A stretch of DNA of 64,000 nt. Source: Halorubrum sp. Hd13. GTDB lineage: Archaea > Halobacteriota > Halobacteria > Halobacteriales > Haloferacaceae. Position 1 is the stretch's first letter; each line of letters begins with the position of its first letter. Made by a program: the position numbers and the translations under genes. This document shows, piece after piece, positions 1 to 7,808 of the stretch. The stretch spans positions 34,067-98,066 of the forward strand of contig NZ_NHOY01000071.1 in NCBI RefSeq assembly GCF_002252755.1. Direction: 5' to 3'. The notes under the pieces were generated by a model that worked only from the letters and a program-made list of their open reading frames with translations, was not told the origin of the DNA and searched no databases.

Positions 1-525
1 GTCCAGCTCCGCGGTGTCGCTCGGCGTGAGCCGCTCGGCGAGCAGCACGGTCCCGTCGGGGAGGTCGCCGAGGCCGACGACGGAGTCGACCTCCAGGAGG
101 GCGCGGAGCAGGCGGTCCCGGACGTCGCGCAGGTCGTCGGCGCGCTCGGCCATCGGACCGTCGAGCCCCTCGAACCGCTCGATCGCGGCCGCGAACCGGT
201 CGTTCACGGCGTGGCCGGCCGGCGTCCCGTCGCCGATCGCGTCCTCGACGTCCCCGACGAGCTCCGGGTCGTCGAGGAACTGCTCGTGGGCGTCGAACAC
301 CGCCGCCTCCTCCTCGCCGACGCGCTCCGCGGCCCGGTCGCGGGCGTCCCGGATCGCCTCGCGCGCCTCGTCGCGGGCGCTCTCGAACCGCGCCAGCTCG
401 GCGTCGGCGTCGACCGCGGACGGGTCGGGGCGGTCGGGGAGCGTCAGGTCCGCCTCGGGCCGGTACCAGCGCGCCGCGCCGACGCCCGACAGCGGCGTGC
501 TCCCGACGCCGGTGAGCGTCCTCAC
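1..525 (-). CDS. ptsI: Phosphoenolpyruvate-protein phosphotransferase (enzyme I), 5' part only
   Basis: Enzyme I of the sugar phosphotransferase system passes phosphate from PEP to HPr in the cytoplasm. About 175 N-terminal residues are in the window and the rest lies beyond base 1. The translation opens VRTLTGVGSTPLSGVGAA and continues with the charged helical region typical of EI N-domains (FDAHEQFLDDPEL, then LPDGTVLLAERLTPSDTAEL). The active-site histidine would fall just outside. The GTG start at 523-525 overlaps the ptsH stop in a GTGA junction, so the two genes are translationally coupled. In haloarchaea this system usually serves fructose uptake, but no sugar-specific EII gene is visible here. 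Confidence 0.9.
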   Translation of the reverse strand, partial: MRTLTGVGSTPLSGVGAARWYRPEADLTLPDRPDPSAVDADAELARFESARDEAREAIRDARDRAAERVGEEEAAVFDAHEQFLDDPELVGDVEDAIGDGTPAGHAVNDRFAAAIERFEGLDGPMAERADDLRDVRDRLLRALLEVDSVVGLGDLPDGTVLLAERLTPSDTAELD

Positions 526-869
526 GTCGGGTCACCGCCGTCGGCGTCGGTCTCGTCCCCGTCGGCCTCGCCGTCCGCCTCCCCGGTCTCACCGTCCGCC
601 CCCTCGACCTCGCTCGTGAGGAGGTCGCAGATCGCGTCGAGCGCGTCGGCCGCCTCCGCGCCCTCGGCGACGACGCGCACCGACTCGCCGCGGGCGGCGT
701 TCAGCCCGCTCACCGAGAGCATGCTGTCGGCGCGGACGAGCCCGTCGTCGCCGTCCTCGGGGCGGCCGATCGACACGTCGGCGTCGAATCGGCTCGCGGT
801 CTGCACAAGCTTCGAGGCGGGCCGCGCGTGGAGGCCCGCCTCCGGCACCACGGTCACCGTGCGTTCCAT
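522..869 (-). CDS. ptsH: Phosphocarrier protein HPr
   Basis: HPr relays phosphate from enzyme I to EIIA. The protein is 115 aa. It has the signature GLHARPASKLV with His14 as the phosphorylated residue, and a later SMLSVSGLNAARGE stretch matching the HPr second helix region. A roughly 28-residue acidic tail rich in Gly, Asp and Glu follows the usual 85-88-residue domain, which is a halophilic extension. It is the first gene of a ptsH-ptsI unit with a 4-base overlap. A TATA-like box lies 27 nt before the ATG and no ribosome binding site is seen, so the message is probably leaderless. Confidence 0.92.
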   Translation of the reverse strand: MERTVTVVPEAGLHARPASKLVQTASRFDADVSIGRPEDGDDGLVRADSMLSVSGLNAARGESVRVVAEGAEAADALDAICDLLTSEVEGADGETGEADGEADGDETDADGGDPT

Positions 870-893
870 GGAGCCGGATACGCGAGGCTCGGC

Positions 894-901
894 CTTATAA
901 G
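894..901 (-). promoter_or_regulatory. TATA box of ptsH-ptsI
   Basis: CTTATAAG centred about 28 nt before the ptsH ATG (867-869, minus strand). The spacing predicts a transcript starting at or next to the start codon. Confidence 0.6.
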
Positions 902-943
902 TGCGTTCGGCCGAGCGCCTCGCGCCGCGAGGTCGACTGGCTC

Positions 944-987
944 ACGCGTCAGAACCGACCGGGTCACACGTCAGAACCGACCGGGTC
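944..987. repeat. 22-bp tandem duplication between ptsH and yqeC
   Basis: Two adjacent 22-bp copies (944-965 and 966-987) differ at one base near their starts and share the core GTCAGAACCGACCGGGTC. They lie upstream of the ptsH promoter and 22 nt beyond the yqeC stop. They could be slippage debris or a paired regulator site. Confidence 0.7.
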
Positions 988-1009
988 ACGCGGGCGAGGC
1001 CGACCGACG

Positions 1010-1900
1010 TCACTCGACGACGTCCACGACCTCGCCCGCGATCATCCGCGCGAGGACGACGCGCGGCACGGCCGCGCGCTCCCGGACGACGCCGGCGATC
1101 TCCCGCGCGACGGCCTCGTCGGCGTCGTCGTCGACCGCGTTTATAAGCGGGATCGCCGTCGCGTCCGGCGGCACGTCCTTCAGCCCGCCGGCGTCGTGCG
1201 CGAGCACCCGCCCGACCAGTTCGGGGGTGATCTCGTCGCCGACCTCGGCGTCGGTGATCGCGGCCACGCGCTCGGGCCGGTGGACCGTCTCCTCGGTCAG
1301 CGGCTCGCCGACCGCGCCGACGCTCGCCACCGGCACCACGCGGTCGGCGCCGGGGGGTATCTGCGGCTCGCGATCGTTCGGGGCCTTGAGAAGCCGCGTC
1401 CGGGCGCCGTCCGCCTTCACGAGCACCGGCCCGTCGTGCGCGGCCGCTATCTCGTCGACGACGGCGGGGTCGTACCCCCGGTAGCGGTCGCCGCGATCGC
1501 GCTCCGGAACGAGTCCGAGGGGGAACGCGGCCTCGGCCGCTCCGCCCGTCTCGTTGGCCCCGCCCGTCTCGTTCGCCTCGTCCGTCCCGTTCGCCTCGTC
1601 CGTCCCGTTCGCCTCGTCCGTCCCGTTCGCCTCGTCCGTCCCGTTCGCCTCGTCCGTCCCGTTCGCTCCGTCTGTTCCGTCTGCTTCGTTCACCCCGACC
1701 GCGTCGAGCGCGGCGACCGGATCGGCCGTCACGCGGACGTCGGCGACCTCCCGGTCGAAGATGGGGATCCGCACCGTCGCCGTGAGCACCGCTCGGTCGA
1801 GCCGGTCGGCGAGGGCGTAGAGGGTGGTCTTCTTCCCGCCGGCGCCGACGAGACAGGTCGTTCCCGCGGCCGCGTCCAGCGCGTCGACGACGTCGTCCAT
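1010..1900 (-). CDS. yqeC: YqeC-like putative selenium/molybdenum hydroxylase accessory protein
   Basis: The protein is 296 aa from the ATG at 1898-1900. The N-terminus MDDVVDALDAAAGTTCLVGAGGKKTT has the P-loop-like GAGGKKTT typical of YqeC. Later motifs VLVKADGARTRLLKAPNDREPQIP and the tail PLINAVDDDADEAVAREIA also fit. In bacteria YqeC is linked by gene context to selenium-dependent molybdenum hydroxylases; its biochemistry is unsettled. Residues 74-118 are a low-complexity GTDEAN repeat insert that splits the fold. A 31-codon upstream extension is open but lacks support: the T-rich box at 1928-1931 sits about 30 nt before 1900. The gene is divergent from the oxidoreductase gene at 2056. 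Confidence 0.75.
   Translation of the reverse strand: MDDVVDALDAAAGTTCLVGAGGKKTTLYALADRLDRAVLTATVRIPIFDREVADVRVTADPVAALDAVGVNEADGTDGANGTDEANGTDEANGTDEANGTDEANGTDEANETGGANETGGAAEAAFPLGLVPERDRGDRYRGYDPAVVDEIAAAHDGPVLVKADGARTRLLKAPNDREPQIPPGADRVVPVASVGAVGEPLTEETVHRPERVAAITDAEVGDEITPELVGRVLAHDAGGLKDVPPDATAIPLINAVDDDADEAVAREIAGVVRERAAVPRVVLARMIAGEVVDVVE
1571..1678 (-). repeat. 18-bp tandem repeat inside yqeC (encodes DEANGT)
   Basis: Five exact copies of GTTCGCCTCGTCCGTCCC (plus strand) run at 1571-1588, 1589-1606, 1607-1624, 1625-1642 and 1643-1660. A degenerate copy follows at 1661-1678 and looser copies on both sides. The unit is six codons, so changes in copy number keep the frame. Confidence 0.95.
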
Positions 1901-2023
1901 AGTCGTCGGTACGGGGGGCCAGGGGCGAAAACGCACCGGTCGGGGAGCGGTCGTGCCCCCGACCGCCCCGGCCGCCGGGTCCCGTGTCGGCACCGAGACG
2001 CGCTCTCGCGCGTCGGCGTGTGG

Positions 2024-2029
2024 TTTAAT
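2024..2029 (+). promoter_or_regulatory. TATA-like box of the AOR gene
   Basis: TTTAAT lies 27-32 nt before the ATG at 2056. This favours the ATG over the GTG at 2047 as the start of a leaderless message. Confidence 0.55.
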
Positions 2030-2055
2030 CCCGTCCGAGTGCGACCGTGGTCACG

Positions 2056-3951
2056 ATGACCGTCCCCGACCGGATCCTCCGCGTCGACCTCTCCGCCGGC
2101 CGCGTGCGCAGCGAACGCGTCCCGACGGCGTGGCGCGAGCGGTACGTGGGCGGGAAGGGACTCGGCGCGCGCTACCTCTACGACATGGCGGCCGGCGTCG
2201 ACCCGGAGGCGCCGGCGAACCGCCTCGCGTTCCTCGTCGGCCCGCTGACCGGCCACCTCCCCGGCGAGCCGCGCTACGCCGCCGTCACGAAGTCGCCGCT
2301 CACCGGCGCGTTCCTCGACTCCTACGGCGGCGGGTCGTTCGCGAGCCGGCTCGCGGGCTCGCTCGGGGACCACCTCGGCGTCGTGATCGAGGGCGCCGCG
2401 GACGACCCCGTCGCGCTCTCGATCGCCGGCGGGGAGGCGACGATCGAGCCCGCGGGCGACCTCGACGGGCTCGACGCGGCCGAGACCGACGCGAGATACC
2501 CGGACGCCGCCGTCGCCTGCATCGGCCCCGCGGGCGAGGCCGGCGTGCGCTACGCGACGATCGCCTCCGACGGCGGCGACCACCACGCCGGCCGCGGGGG
2601 CGCGGGCGCCGTGATGGGGTCGAAGGACCTGAAGGCGGTCGTCGCCCGCGACCCGCCGCCCGAGACGTCGCCGGCGCTTGAGGCGCTCCGCGACCGCGAC
2701 GCGGAGCGGTTCGCCGAGAGCGACGCGGGCCGGTGGCTCGCCGCGGGCGACACCCTCGAAACGGTGTCGTTCGCCGACGAGACCGGCGTGCTCCCGACCC
2801 GAGGGTGGCAGGCGCGACGGTTCGAAGGGGCCGACGACCTCGGCGTCGAGCGCGCGGCGGAGCGCGCCGCGGGCCGCGAGCGCCCGGACGAACCGGTCCC
2901 TGGCGGATTCCGTATCAGCCCGGGTGACGGGGAGAGCCCCGCGGAGGACGCCGACCCGGACGAGACCGTCCCGCGCGGCGGCACCCCCATCGCGCTCGGC
3001 GCGGGACTCGGGATCGACGACTTCGACGCCGCCGCGGCGCTCGGCGGCGTCTGCGACCGGCTCGGGATCGACGTGATCTCCGCGGGGAACGCGGTCGCGT
3101 GGGCGGTTCGCGCGAGCGAGGCCGGGCTGATCGACCCCGCCGACCACGGCGTCGATCGAGGCCTCTCCTTCGGCGACGAGGGGGCGGCGCGAGCGCTGAT
3201 CGAGGAGATCGCGTCGCGGGCGACCCCGCTCGGAGACGCCCTCGCCGACGGTGTCGAAGCCGCGGCCGACCGGTTCGGCGGCGCGGACCTCGTTCCGACG
3301 GTGAAGGGGATGGAGCTCGCCTCCTACGACCCGCGGGGCGCCGAGACGATGGCGCTCGCGTTCGCGACGAGCGACCGCGGCGGGTGTCACCGGCGCGCCC
3401 GCCCGGTCGAGACCGAGGCGGTGGCGGCGCCCGGGTGGACTCCGACGGAGCGCGCCGCGGTCGTCGCCGAGGAACAGGACCGGCGCGCCGCCCTGTGGTG
3501 TCTCGTCGCCGACGACTTCCTCGCGGACGCCTTCGGTCCGGAGACCGCGGCCGAGTGGTTCGCGGCGCTCGGCGACGAGCGCGACCCCGAGGACCTCCGG
3601 CCCCTCGGCGAGCGCGTGTGGACGCTCGCGCGGCTGTTCAACCTCCGCGAGGGGTTCACCCGGGCCGACGACGCGCTCCCCGAGGCGCTGACGAGGGACA
3701 CCGAGGGCGGGCCGGGTCGCGGGGGAGACGAGGGGACCGGCCCCGAGCGCGACGGCCTCGACCCCGATGCGTTCGAATCCCTCCTCGACCGGTACTACGC
3801 GTGCCGAGAGTGGGACCGCGAGGGGCGGCCGACCGCGCGGCTGCTCGACCGACTCGGGCTCTCGGACCTGCCCGACGCGTCGACCCCGGTCGGGTCGGCA
3901 GCGGACGTGCCGGATCCCGACGGGGACGGCGACTGCGGCGGCGACCGATAA
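2056..3951 (+). CDS. Aldehyde:ferredoxin oxidoreductase family protein lacking most cluster cysteines
   Basis: The protein is 631 aa. AOR enzymes oxidise aldehydes to acids with a tungstopterin and a 4Fe-4S cluster. Family features are clear: DRILRVDLSAGRV at the start, YVGGKGLGARYLYD, GPLTGHLPGEPRYAAVTKSPLTG, HHAGRGGAGAVMGSKDLKAVV, ALGAGLGIDDFDAAAALGG, and SYDPRGAETMALAFATSDRGGCH. The CxxCPxxC motif expected between FEGADDLGVE and ALGAGLGID is absent; that stretch has no cysteine. The late cysteine (DRRAALWCLV) is kept. The protein may have lost its cluster and use another electron route. It is divergent from yqeC with about 155 bp between starts. A GTG at 2047 is an alternative start. Confidence 0.85.
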   Translation: MTVPDRILRVDLSAGRVRSERVPTAWRERYVGGKGLGARYLYDMAAGVDPEAPANRLAFLVGPLTGHLPGEPRYAAVTKSPLTGAFLDSYGGGSFASRLAGSLGDHLGVVIEGAADDPVALSIAGGEATIEPAGDLDGLDAAETDARYPDAAVACIGPAGEAGVRYATIASDGGDHHAGRGGAGAVMGSKDLKAVVARDPPPETSPALEALRDRDAERFAESDAGRWLAAGDTLETVSFADETGVLPTRGWQARRFEGADDLGVERAAERAAGRERPDEPVPGGFRISPGDGESPAEDADPDETVPRGGTPIALGAGLGIDDFDAAAALGGVCDRLGIDVISAGNAVAWAVRASEAGLIDPADHGVDRGLSFGDEGAARALIEEIASRATPLGDALADGVEAAADRFGGADLVPTVKGMELASYDPRGAETMALAFATSDRGGCHRRARPVETEAVAAPGWTPTERAAVVAEEQDRRAALWCLVADDFLADAFGPETAAEWFAALGDERDPEDLRPLGERVWTLARLFNLREGFTRADDALPEALTRDTEGGPGRGGDEGTGPERDGLDPDAFESLLDRYYACREWDREGRPTARLLDRLGLSDLPDASTPVGSAADVPDPDGDGDCGGDR

Positions 3952-3968
3952 AAGGCGGCGTTCGTCGA

Positions 3969-5171
3969 CTACGGCGCGGCCTGCTTCGTCGACACCAGCT
4001 CGATCACGTCGCGGTGGGAGAGCTCGTGGCCGGTCCCGACCTGACGCCCGCTCCGGCAGTCGGTGCCGTGGAGGAGGCCCTCCCCGATGTCCGAGTGGAT
4101 GTGGAAGGCGAAGTCCTCGGTCGTCGACCCCTCGGGGAGGAGGAAGCAGTCGCGGAAGACGCCCTTCTCGTCTTTGCTCCCGTTCGCGGAGCCGGGGAAG
4201 ACGGCGATACAGCCGAGCACGTCGAAGACGGCCGCCTCCAGCGCGCCCTGCACGCCGGTCCCGTCGTAGTCGGCGACGAACTCGCCGATCCGGTCGAGGC
4301 CGGCCTCCTGCTCGCCGGAGACGTCGCCGACGACGTCGAAATCGCTCTCGCCGGGCGTGTAGTCGACGACGCCGGCGTCGTTGGCGTTCTTGAGGGCCTT
4401 CTCGGCGTGGGCGCTCGCGGGGACGAACGAGAGGTGGTCGTAGTCGGGGTCCGACGTGATCGCCTCCCAGTTCGACTGCGCCTCGGGCGTGTCCATCTTG
4501 TTCGCGGCGACGACCATCGGCTTCGTGCGCTTGCGGATCTCGCGGGCGAGCGACGCCTCGTCGGCGTCGTCCCACGTCTCGGGGTCGAGCTCCAGTCCCT
4601 CGGCGAGGATGACGCGTTTCATCCGGTCCTTGTCGATGCCGAACGCGGACATCTGCTCGGCGAGCTCCCGCTCGATGGCGGCCTCGGAGCCGTGGTAGCG
4701 CGTCTCGAACTTCTCGATCCCCTTGCGGAGCACGTCGAGGTACCACTCGTCGAGCTCCTCCTCTAAGAAGTCGATGTCCTCGCGCGGGTCGTGGCCCTCG
4801 GTGGCCTCGCCCTCGATGTCGGTCTTGCCCGAGAAGTCGACGACGTGGATCAGCACGTCCGTCTCGTTGAGGTCGGTGAGGAACTGGTTGCCGAGGCCGC
4901 GCCCCTCGTGGGCGCCGGGGACGAGCCCGGCGACGTCGACGAGCTTCACGGGGACGTAGCGGGTCCCGTCTCGGCAGACGCCGACGTTCGGCGTGCAGCG
5001 CTCGTCGAACTCCGGGGCGGCGCAGTCGACGCGGACGTACGCCTCGCCGACGGTCGGGTCGATCGTCGTGAACGGGTACGCGCCCTCGGGCACGTCGTTC
5101 ATGGTCGCGGCGTTGAAAAACGTCGACTTTCCCACGGAGGGCTTGCCGACGAGGCCGATCCGATAACTCAT
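3969..5171 (-). CDS. ychF: YchF/OLA1-type translation-associated GTPase/ATPase
   Basis: A 400-aa P-loop protein of the Obg-related family that binds ribosomes. Visible motifs are G1 GKPSVGKS (residues 9-16), switch region [11 protein letters not shown]3 [20 protein letters not shown] and G4 NKMD near residue 240. The C-terminal TGS domain shows [36 protein letters not shown] and ends in the [21 protein letters not shown] strand, as usual for the archaeal proteins. Length is typical. It converges on the AOR gene with 17 nt between stops. Confidence 0.93.
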   Translation of the reverse strand: MSYRIGLVGKPSVGKSTFFNAATMNDVPEGAYPFTTIDPTVGEAYVRVDCAAPEFDERCTPNVGVCRDGTRYVPVKLVDVAGLVPGAHEGRGLGNQFLTDLNETDVLIHVVDFSGKTDIEGEATEGHDPREDIDFLEEELDEWYLDVLRKGIEKFETRYHGSEAAIERELAEQMSAFGIDKDRMKRVILAEGLELDPETWDDADEASLAREIRKRTKPMVVAANKMDTPEAQSNWEAITSDPDYDHLSFVPASAHAEKALKNANDAGVVDYTPGESDFDVVGDVSGEQEAGLDRIGEFVADYDGTGVQGALEAAVFDVLGCIAVFPGSANGSKDEKGVFRDCFLLPEGSTTEDFAFHIHSDIGEGLLHGTDCRSGRQVGTGHELSHRDVIELVSTKQAAP

Positions 5172-5294
5172 TACCGTCAGTGCGCGACCCGCGGTAAAAA
5201 GCGATGCGAGACGCGACGTGGCGTGAGAGAGGCTGTCGCGGACGTGCGGAGGGTCGTCTCGGGACCCGCGTCGCTCGGTTCGGAGCGCGCCGAA

Positions 5295-5552
5295 TCAGGC
5301 GTCGCCGTCGGACTGGCCCGGCTCGCCGACCGCTTCGATCGGCAGGACGTTCTGAAGCGCCGTGTAGGCGTCTTGGGGGCTCTCGAACCGCTCTTGCTCG
5401 ATTTCTGTGAGGAGGTCGCCGAGGTCGGCCTCGCCGTCGGCGAACAGCACGGTGGTCCCGGCGCACGCCTCGGCGAGGTCGCTCCGAGCCGCCGGGAAGG
5501 AGTGGTCAGCCAATTCGCCCTCGACTCTCGACAGGTGGATCTCGGTCGTCAT
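5295..5552 (-). CDS. DUF5789-type small haloarchaeal protein
   Basis: An 85-aa acidic protein resembling the haloarchaeal DUF5789 family. It has a helical first half (LADHSFPAARSDLAEAC) and the tail pattern FESPQDAYTALQNVLPIEAVGEPG. There are no membrane segments or cysteine pairs; function is unknown. A CTTAAA-like box at 5576-5583 on its strand lies about 27 nt before the ATG. It is divergent from uspA and has its own promoter, 123 nt from the ychF start. Confidence 0.75.
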   Translation of the reverse strand: MTTEIHLSRVEGELADHSFPAARSDLAEACAGTTVLFADGEADLGDLLTEIEQERFESPQDAYTALQNVLPIEAVGEPGQSDGDA

Positions 5553-5575
5553 GGCCGTACGTCGCGTCGAGGGCG

Positions 5576-5583
5576 CTTAAACA
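5576..5583 (-). promoter_or_regulatory. TATA-like box of the DUF5789 gene
   Basis: The plus-strand sequence CTTAAACA reads TGTTTAAG on the minus strand, centred about 27 nt before the ATG at 5550-5552. Confidence 0.5.
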
Positions 5584-5666
5584 CGCGCCTCGGACGGTCG
5601 GCCGCAAAGAACCGGCAAAGCCTGCAAAGAGTTATGCGGTCGCAGTTTCTTGGTGCATGTGAACAG

Positions 5667-6152
5667 ATGACATTATACGACCGGATCCTGGTCCCGACCG
5701 ACGGCTCGACTGAGGGGGAACGGGCGGTCGCGCACGCGCTGGACCTCGCCGCGGTCCACGACGCCGCCGTCCACGCGGTCCACGTAGTAGACACGGCGAG
5801 CTACGCGGGGATGCCGATGGAGGCCTCCTGGGAGGGAGTCGGCGAACTCCTGCGGGGCGACGCCGAGGAGGCCGTGGCGGCGGTCGAGGAGCTGGCCGAG
5901 GAGACCGTCGTCGACGTGGAAACGGCCGTCGTCGAGGGGTCGCCCAGCCGCGAGATCATCCGGTACGCCGAGGGGAACGGCTGTGACCTCGTCGTGATGG
6001 GCACCCACGGCCGCGGCGGGATAGACCGGCTCCTGCTCGGGAGCGTGGCCGAGAAAGTCGTTCGCGGCGCCGCCGTCCCGGTCCTGACGGTCCGGATCGA
6101 CGGCGACGTCCCGACGGAGCCGAGCCTGTCGGAGGCCACCGGACGGACGTGA
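5667..6152 (+). CDS. Universal stress protein UspA family
   Basis: 161 aa from the ATG at 5667 (MTLYDRILVPTDGS). Both UspA hallmarks are present: the first strand VPTDGS and the ATP-binding pattern MGTHGRGGIDRLLLGSVAEKVVR followed by VPVLTV. An ATP-binding stress protein acting as a cytoplasmic dimer is expected from the family. The longer open frame upstream is unrelated shadow sequence. Three GCAAAG copies lie at about 5604-5628, 40-60 nt upstream. It is one of two UspA genes here, the other starting at 33932. Confidence 0.93.
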   Translation: MTLYDRILVPTDGSTEGERAVAHALDLAAVHDAAVHAVHVVDTASYAGMPMEASWEGVGELLRGDAEEAVAAVEELAEETVVDVETAVVEGSPSREIIRYAEGNGCDLVVMGTHGRGGIDRLLLGSVAEKVVRGAAVPVLTVRIDGDVPTEPSLSEATGRT

Positions 6153-6194
6153 GAGCGGCCGGACCGCACGGTCTCTGCCGACCCGACCCCGCGG

Positions 6195-7181
6195 TCAGCC
6201 GTCGGCGTCGCGGAGGTGCTCGCAGTCCCCGGCGTGGACGCGTCGCGTCCCGTCTCCCGTGTCGATCACGAGCGCGCCCGGCGACTCGACGTCGACCGCG
6301 GTCCCCGTGACGACCCCCATCGGCGTTTCCACCCGAACCCGTCGCCCGAGCGTGCTCGCCCGCTCGCGCCACGCCGCGAGGATCCGGTCGGATCGGTCCG
6401 CCGTCTGCGCGAGCGCCGCGACCCGTTCGAGGAGCGTCGCCGCGAAGCGCCGCCTGTCGACGTCGCCGCCGGTCTCGGCGCGCAGCGAGGTCGCGTCGGC
6501 CGGGAGCGCGTCCGGATCGACGTTCGCGTTGACGCCGACGCCGACGACGAGCCACGAGACGCGGTCGGCCTCGCCCTCCATCTCGGTGAGGATCCCGGCG
6601 AGCTTGCGGCCGCCGCGTCCCGAGCGGTCGGCGTCGCCCGCGGCGCCTCCCGCTCCGTCGCCCCCGACGAGCACGTCGTTCGGCCACTTGATGTGCGCGT
6701 CGACGCCGACCTCGCGGCAGGCGTCGACCGTCGCGACCGCCGCGGCGAGGGTGAACAGCGGGGCGCGGGCGGGCGAGACCGTCGGCCGCGTGACGACCGA
6801 CAGCCAGACGCCGCCGCTCGGCGCGACCCACTCGCGGTCCAGCCGGCCTCGACCGCCGGTCTGCTCGTCGGCGACGACCGCGACGTCGGCGGCGCCGTCG
6901 GCCGCCAACTCGCGGGCGCGGTCGTTCGTCGACGGGACGGCGTCGTGGTACTCCACCTCGTACGGCGCGTCGAGTCCGAACTCGATCCCGGCCGCGCAGT
7001 AGGCGGGCTCCGCGGGCGCGGCGTAGCCCGCGCCCGTCGACTCGACGGCGAACCCCTCCTCGCGGAGCGCCTCGACCGCCTTCCACACCGCCGCCCGCGA
7101 GACGTCGAGCTCCGCGGCGAGCGCCGGTCCCGAGACCGGGCCGTCCTCCAAGGCGTCGAGCAGCGCGCGACGCGTGTCCAT
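6195..7181 (-). CDS. birA: Biotin-[acetyl-CoA-carboxylase] ligase / biotin operon repressor BirA
   Basis: 328 aa. The N-terminal winged helix (MDTRRALLDALEDG...VSRAAVWKAVEALREEGF) resembles the biotin-responsive DNA-binding domain. It is followed by a ligase domain with STNDRARELA, the biotinyl-AMP loop TGGRGRLDREWVAPSGGVW, and IKWPNDVLVGG. A C-terminal SH3-like domain (GRRVRVETPMGVVTGTAVDVE) ends the protein. It should activate biotin and attach it to carboxylase carrier domains, and may repress biotin genes. A Gly/Asp-rich insert follows KWPNDVLVGG, probably a surface loop. Confidence 0.93.
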   Translation of the reverse strand: MDTRRALLDALEDGPVSGPALAAELDVSRAAVWKAVEALREEGFAVESTGAGYAAPAEPAYCAAGIEFGLDAPYEVEYHDAVPSTNDRARELAADGAADVAVVADEQTGGRGRLDREWVAPSGGVWLSVVTRPTVSPARAPLFTLAAAVATVDACREVGVDAHIKWPNDVLVGGDGAGGAAGDADRSGRGGRKLAGILTEMEGEADRVSWLVVGVGVNANVDPDALPADATSLRAETGGDVDRRRFAATLLERVAALAQTADRSDRILAAWRERASTLGRRVRVETPMGVVTGTAVDVESPGALVIDTGDGTRRVHAGDCEHLRDADG

Positions 7182-7275
7182 GTCGACGCGGTCGGCGCGG
7201 GCGTGGAAAGCCGTTCCGGGTCGCCAGCGGGGACCCGCTCACCTATGGGTCCGCGGGCGTAACGTCGGGTGTCGC

Positions 7276-7617
7276 ATGACCGACGCCGAGACCGTTCCCG
7301 TGACCGTCGTCGATGGCGAGGAACGCACAAAGCTGGCTGTCGAGCCGGGACGGAACCTGCGGCGCGTCCTCCTCGACGCCGACCTGTCGCCGTACGCGGC
7401 CGCGACGCGCCGACTGAACTGCGGCGGGCGCGGGATCTGCGCCACCTGCGGCGTTCGGATCCGCGAGGGACCGCCGCCGGACCACTGGCACGACCGGCTC
7501 GCGGCCCGTTTCGGCTACCCGCGGCTGTCGTGTCAGGTCACCGTCGACGGGCCGATGACGGTCGAGCTCGTCGACAAGCGCGTCTGGGGATCGCGCGAGT
7601 CGGGCGGCGGCGACTAG
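7276..7617 (+). CDS. 2Fe-2S ferredoxin-type protein
   Basis: 113 aa from the ATG at 7276. Plant-type cluster ligands are Cys49, Cys55, Cys58 (LNCGGRGICATCG) and Cys86 (RLSCQV). The spacing between the third and fourth cysteines is 28 residues, usual for the fold. It lacks the halophilic acidic insertion seen in the abundant haloarchaeal ferredoxin, so it is more like the stand-alone adrenodoxin/plant-type domain proteins annotated as ferredoxin in this class. Partner unknown. It is divergent from birA, 94 bp apart. Confidence 0.85.
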   Translation: MTDAETVPVTVVDGEERTKLAVEPGRNLRRVLLDADLSPYAAATRRLNCGGRGICATCGVRIREGPPPDHWHDRLAARFGYPRLSCQVTVDGPMTVELVDKRVWGSRESGGGD

Positions 7618-7808
7618 CGGGGAGCGACCGTGCCGCGCGTCGCGGCGCTCGCCTCCGAGACACCTCGTTTCCGGTGAAACGCGGCCGTGAGACGCGACGC
7701 GACCGCGTCGACGAGGAGACCCGACGCGACCGCGGCGGCCGCCGCTCGCCGACGAGGCGAGTCGACTGTGGGCACAAGACCCAAGGTCTCACGGGCGAAC
7801 GCTCCGGT

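Noticed and set aside
1571..1678. CRISPR or intergenic repeat
   Set aside because: Units are contiguous, multiples of three and in frame inside a recognised coding sequence.
1554..1820. SVPFASS-repeat protein on the plus strand
   Set aside because: It is the antisense reading of the 18-bp repeats in the yqeC-like gene.
1729..5466. 1245-residue open frame on the minus strand
   Set aside because: It is out of frame with ychF and antisense to the AOR gene, extremely Arg-rich and without family similarity.
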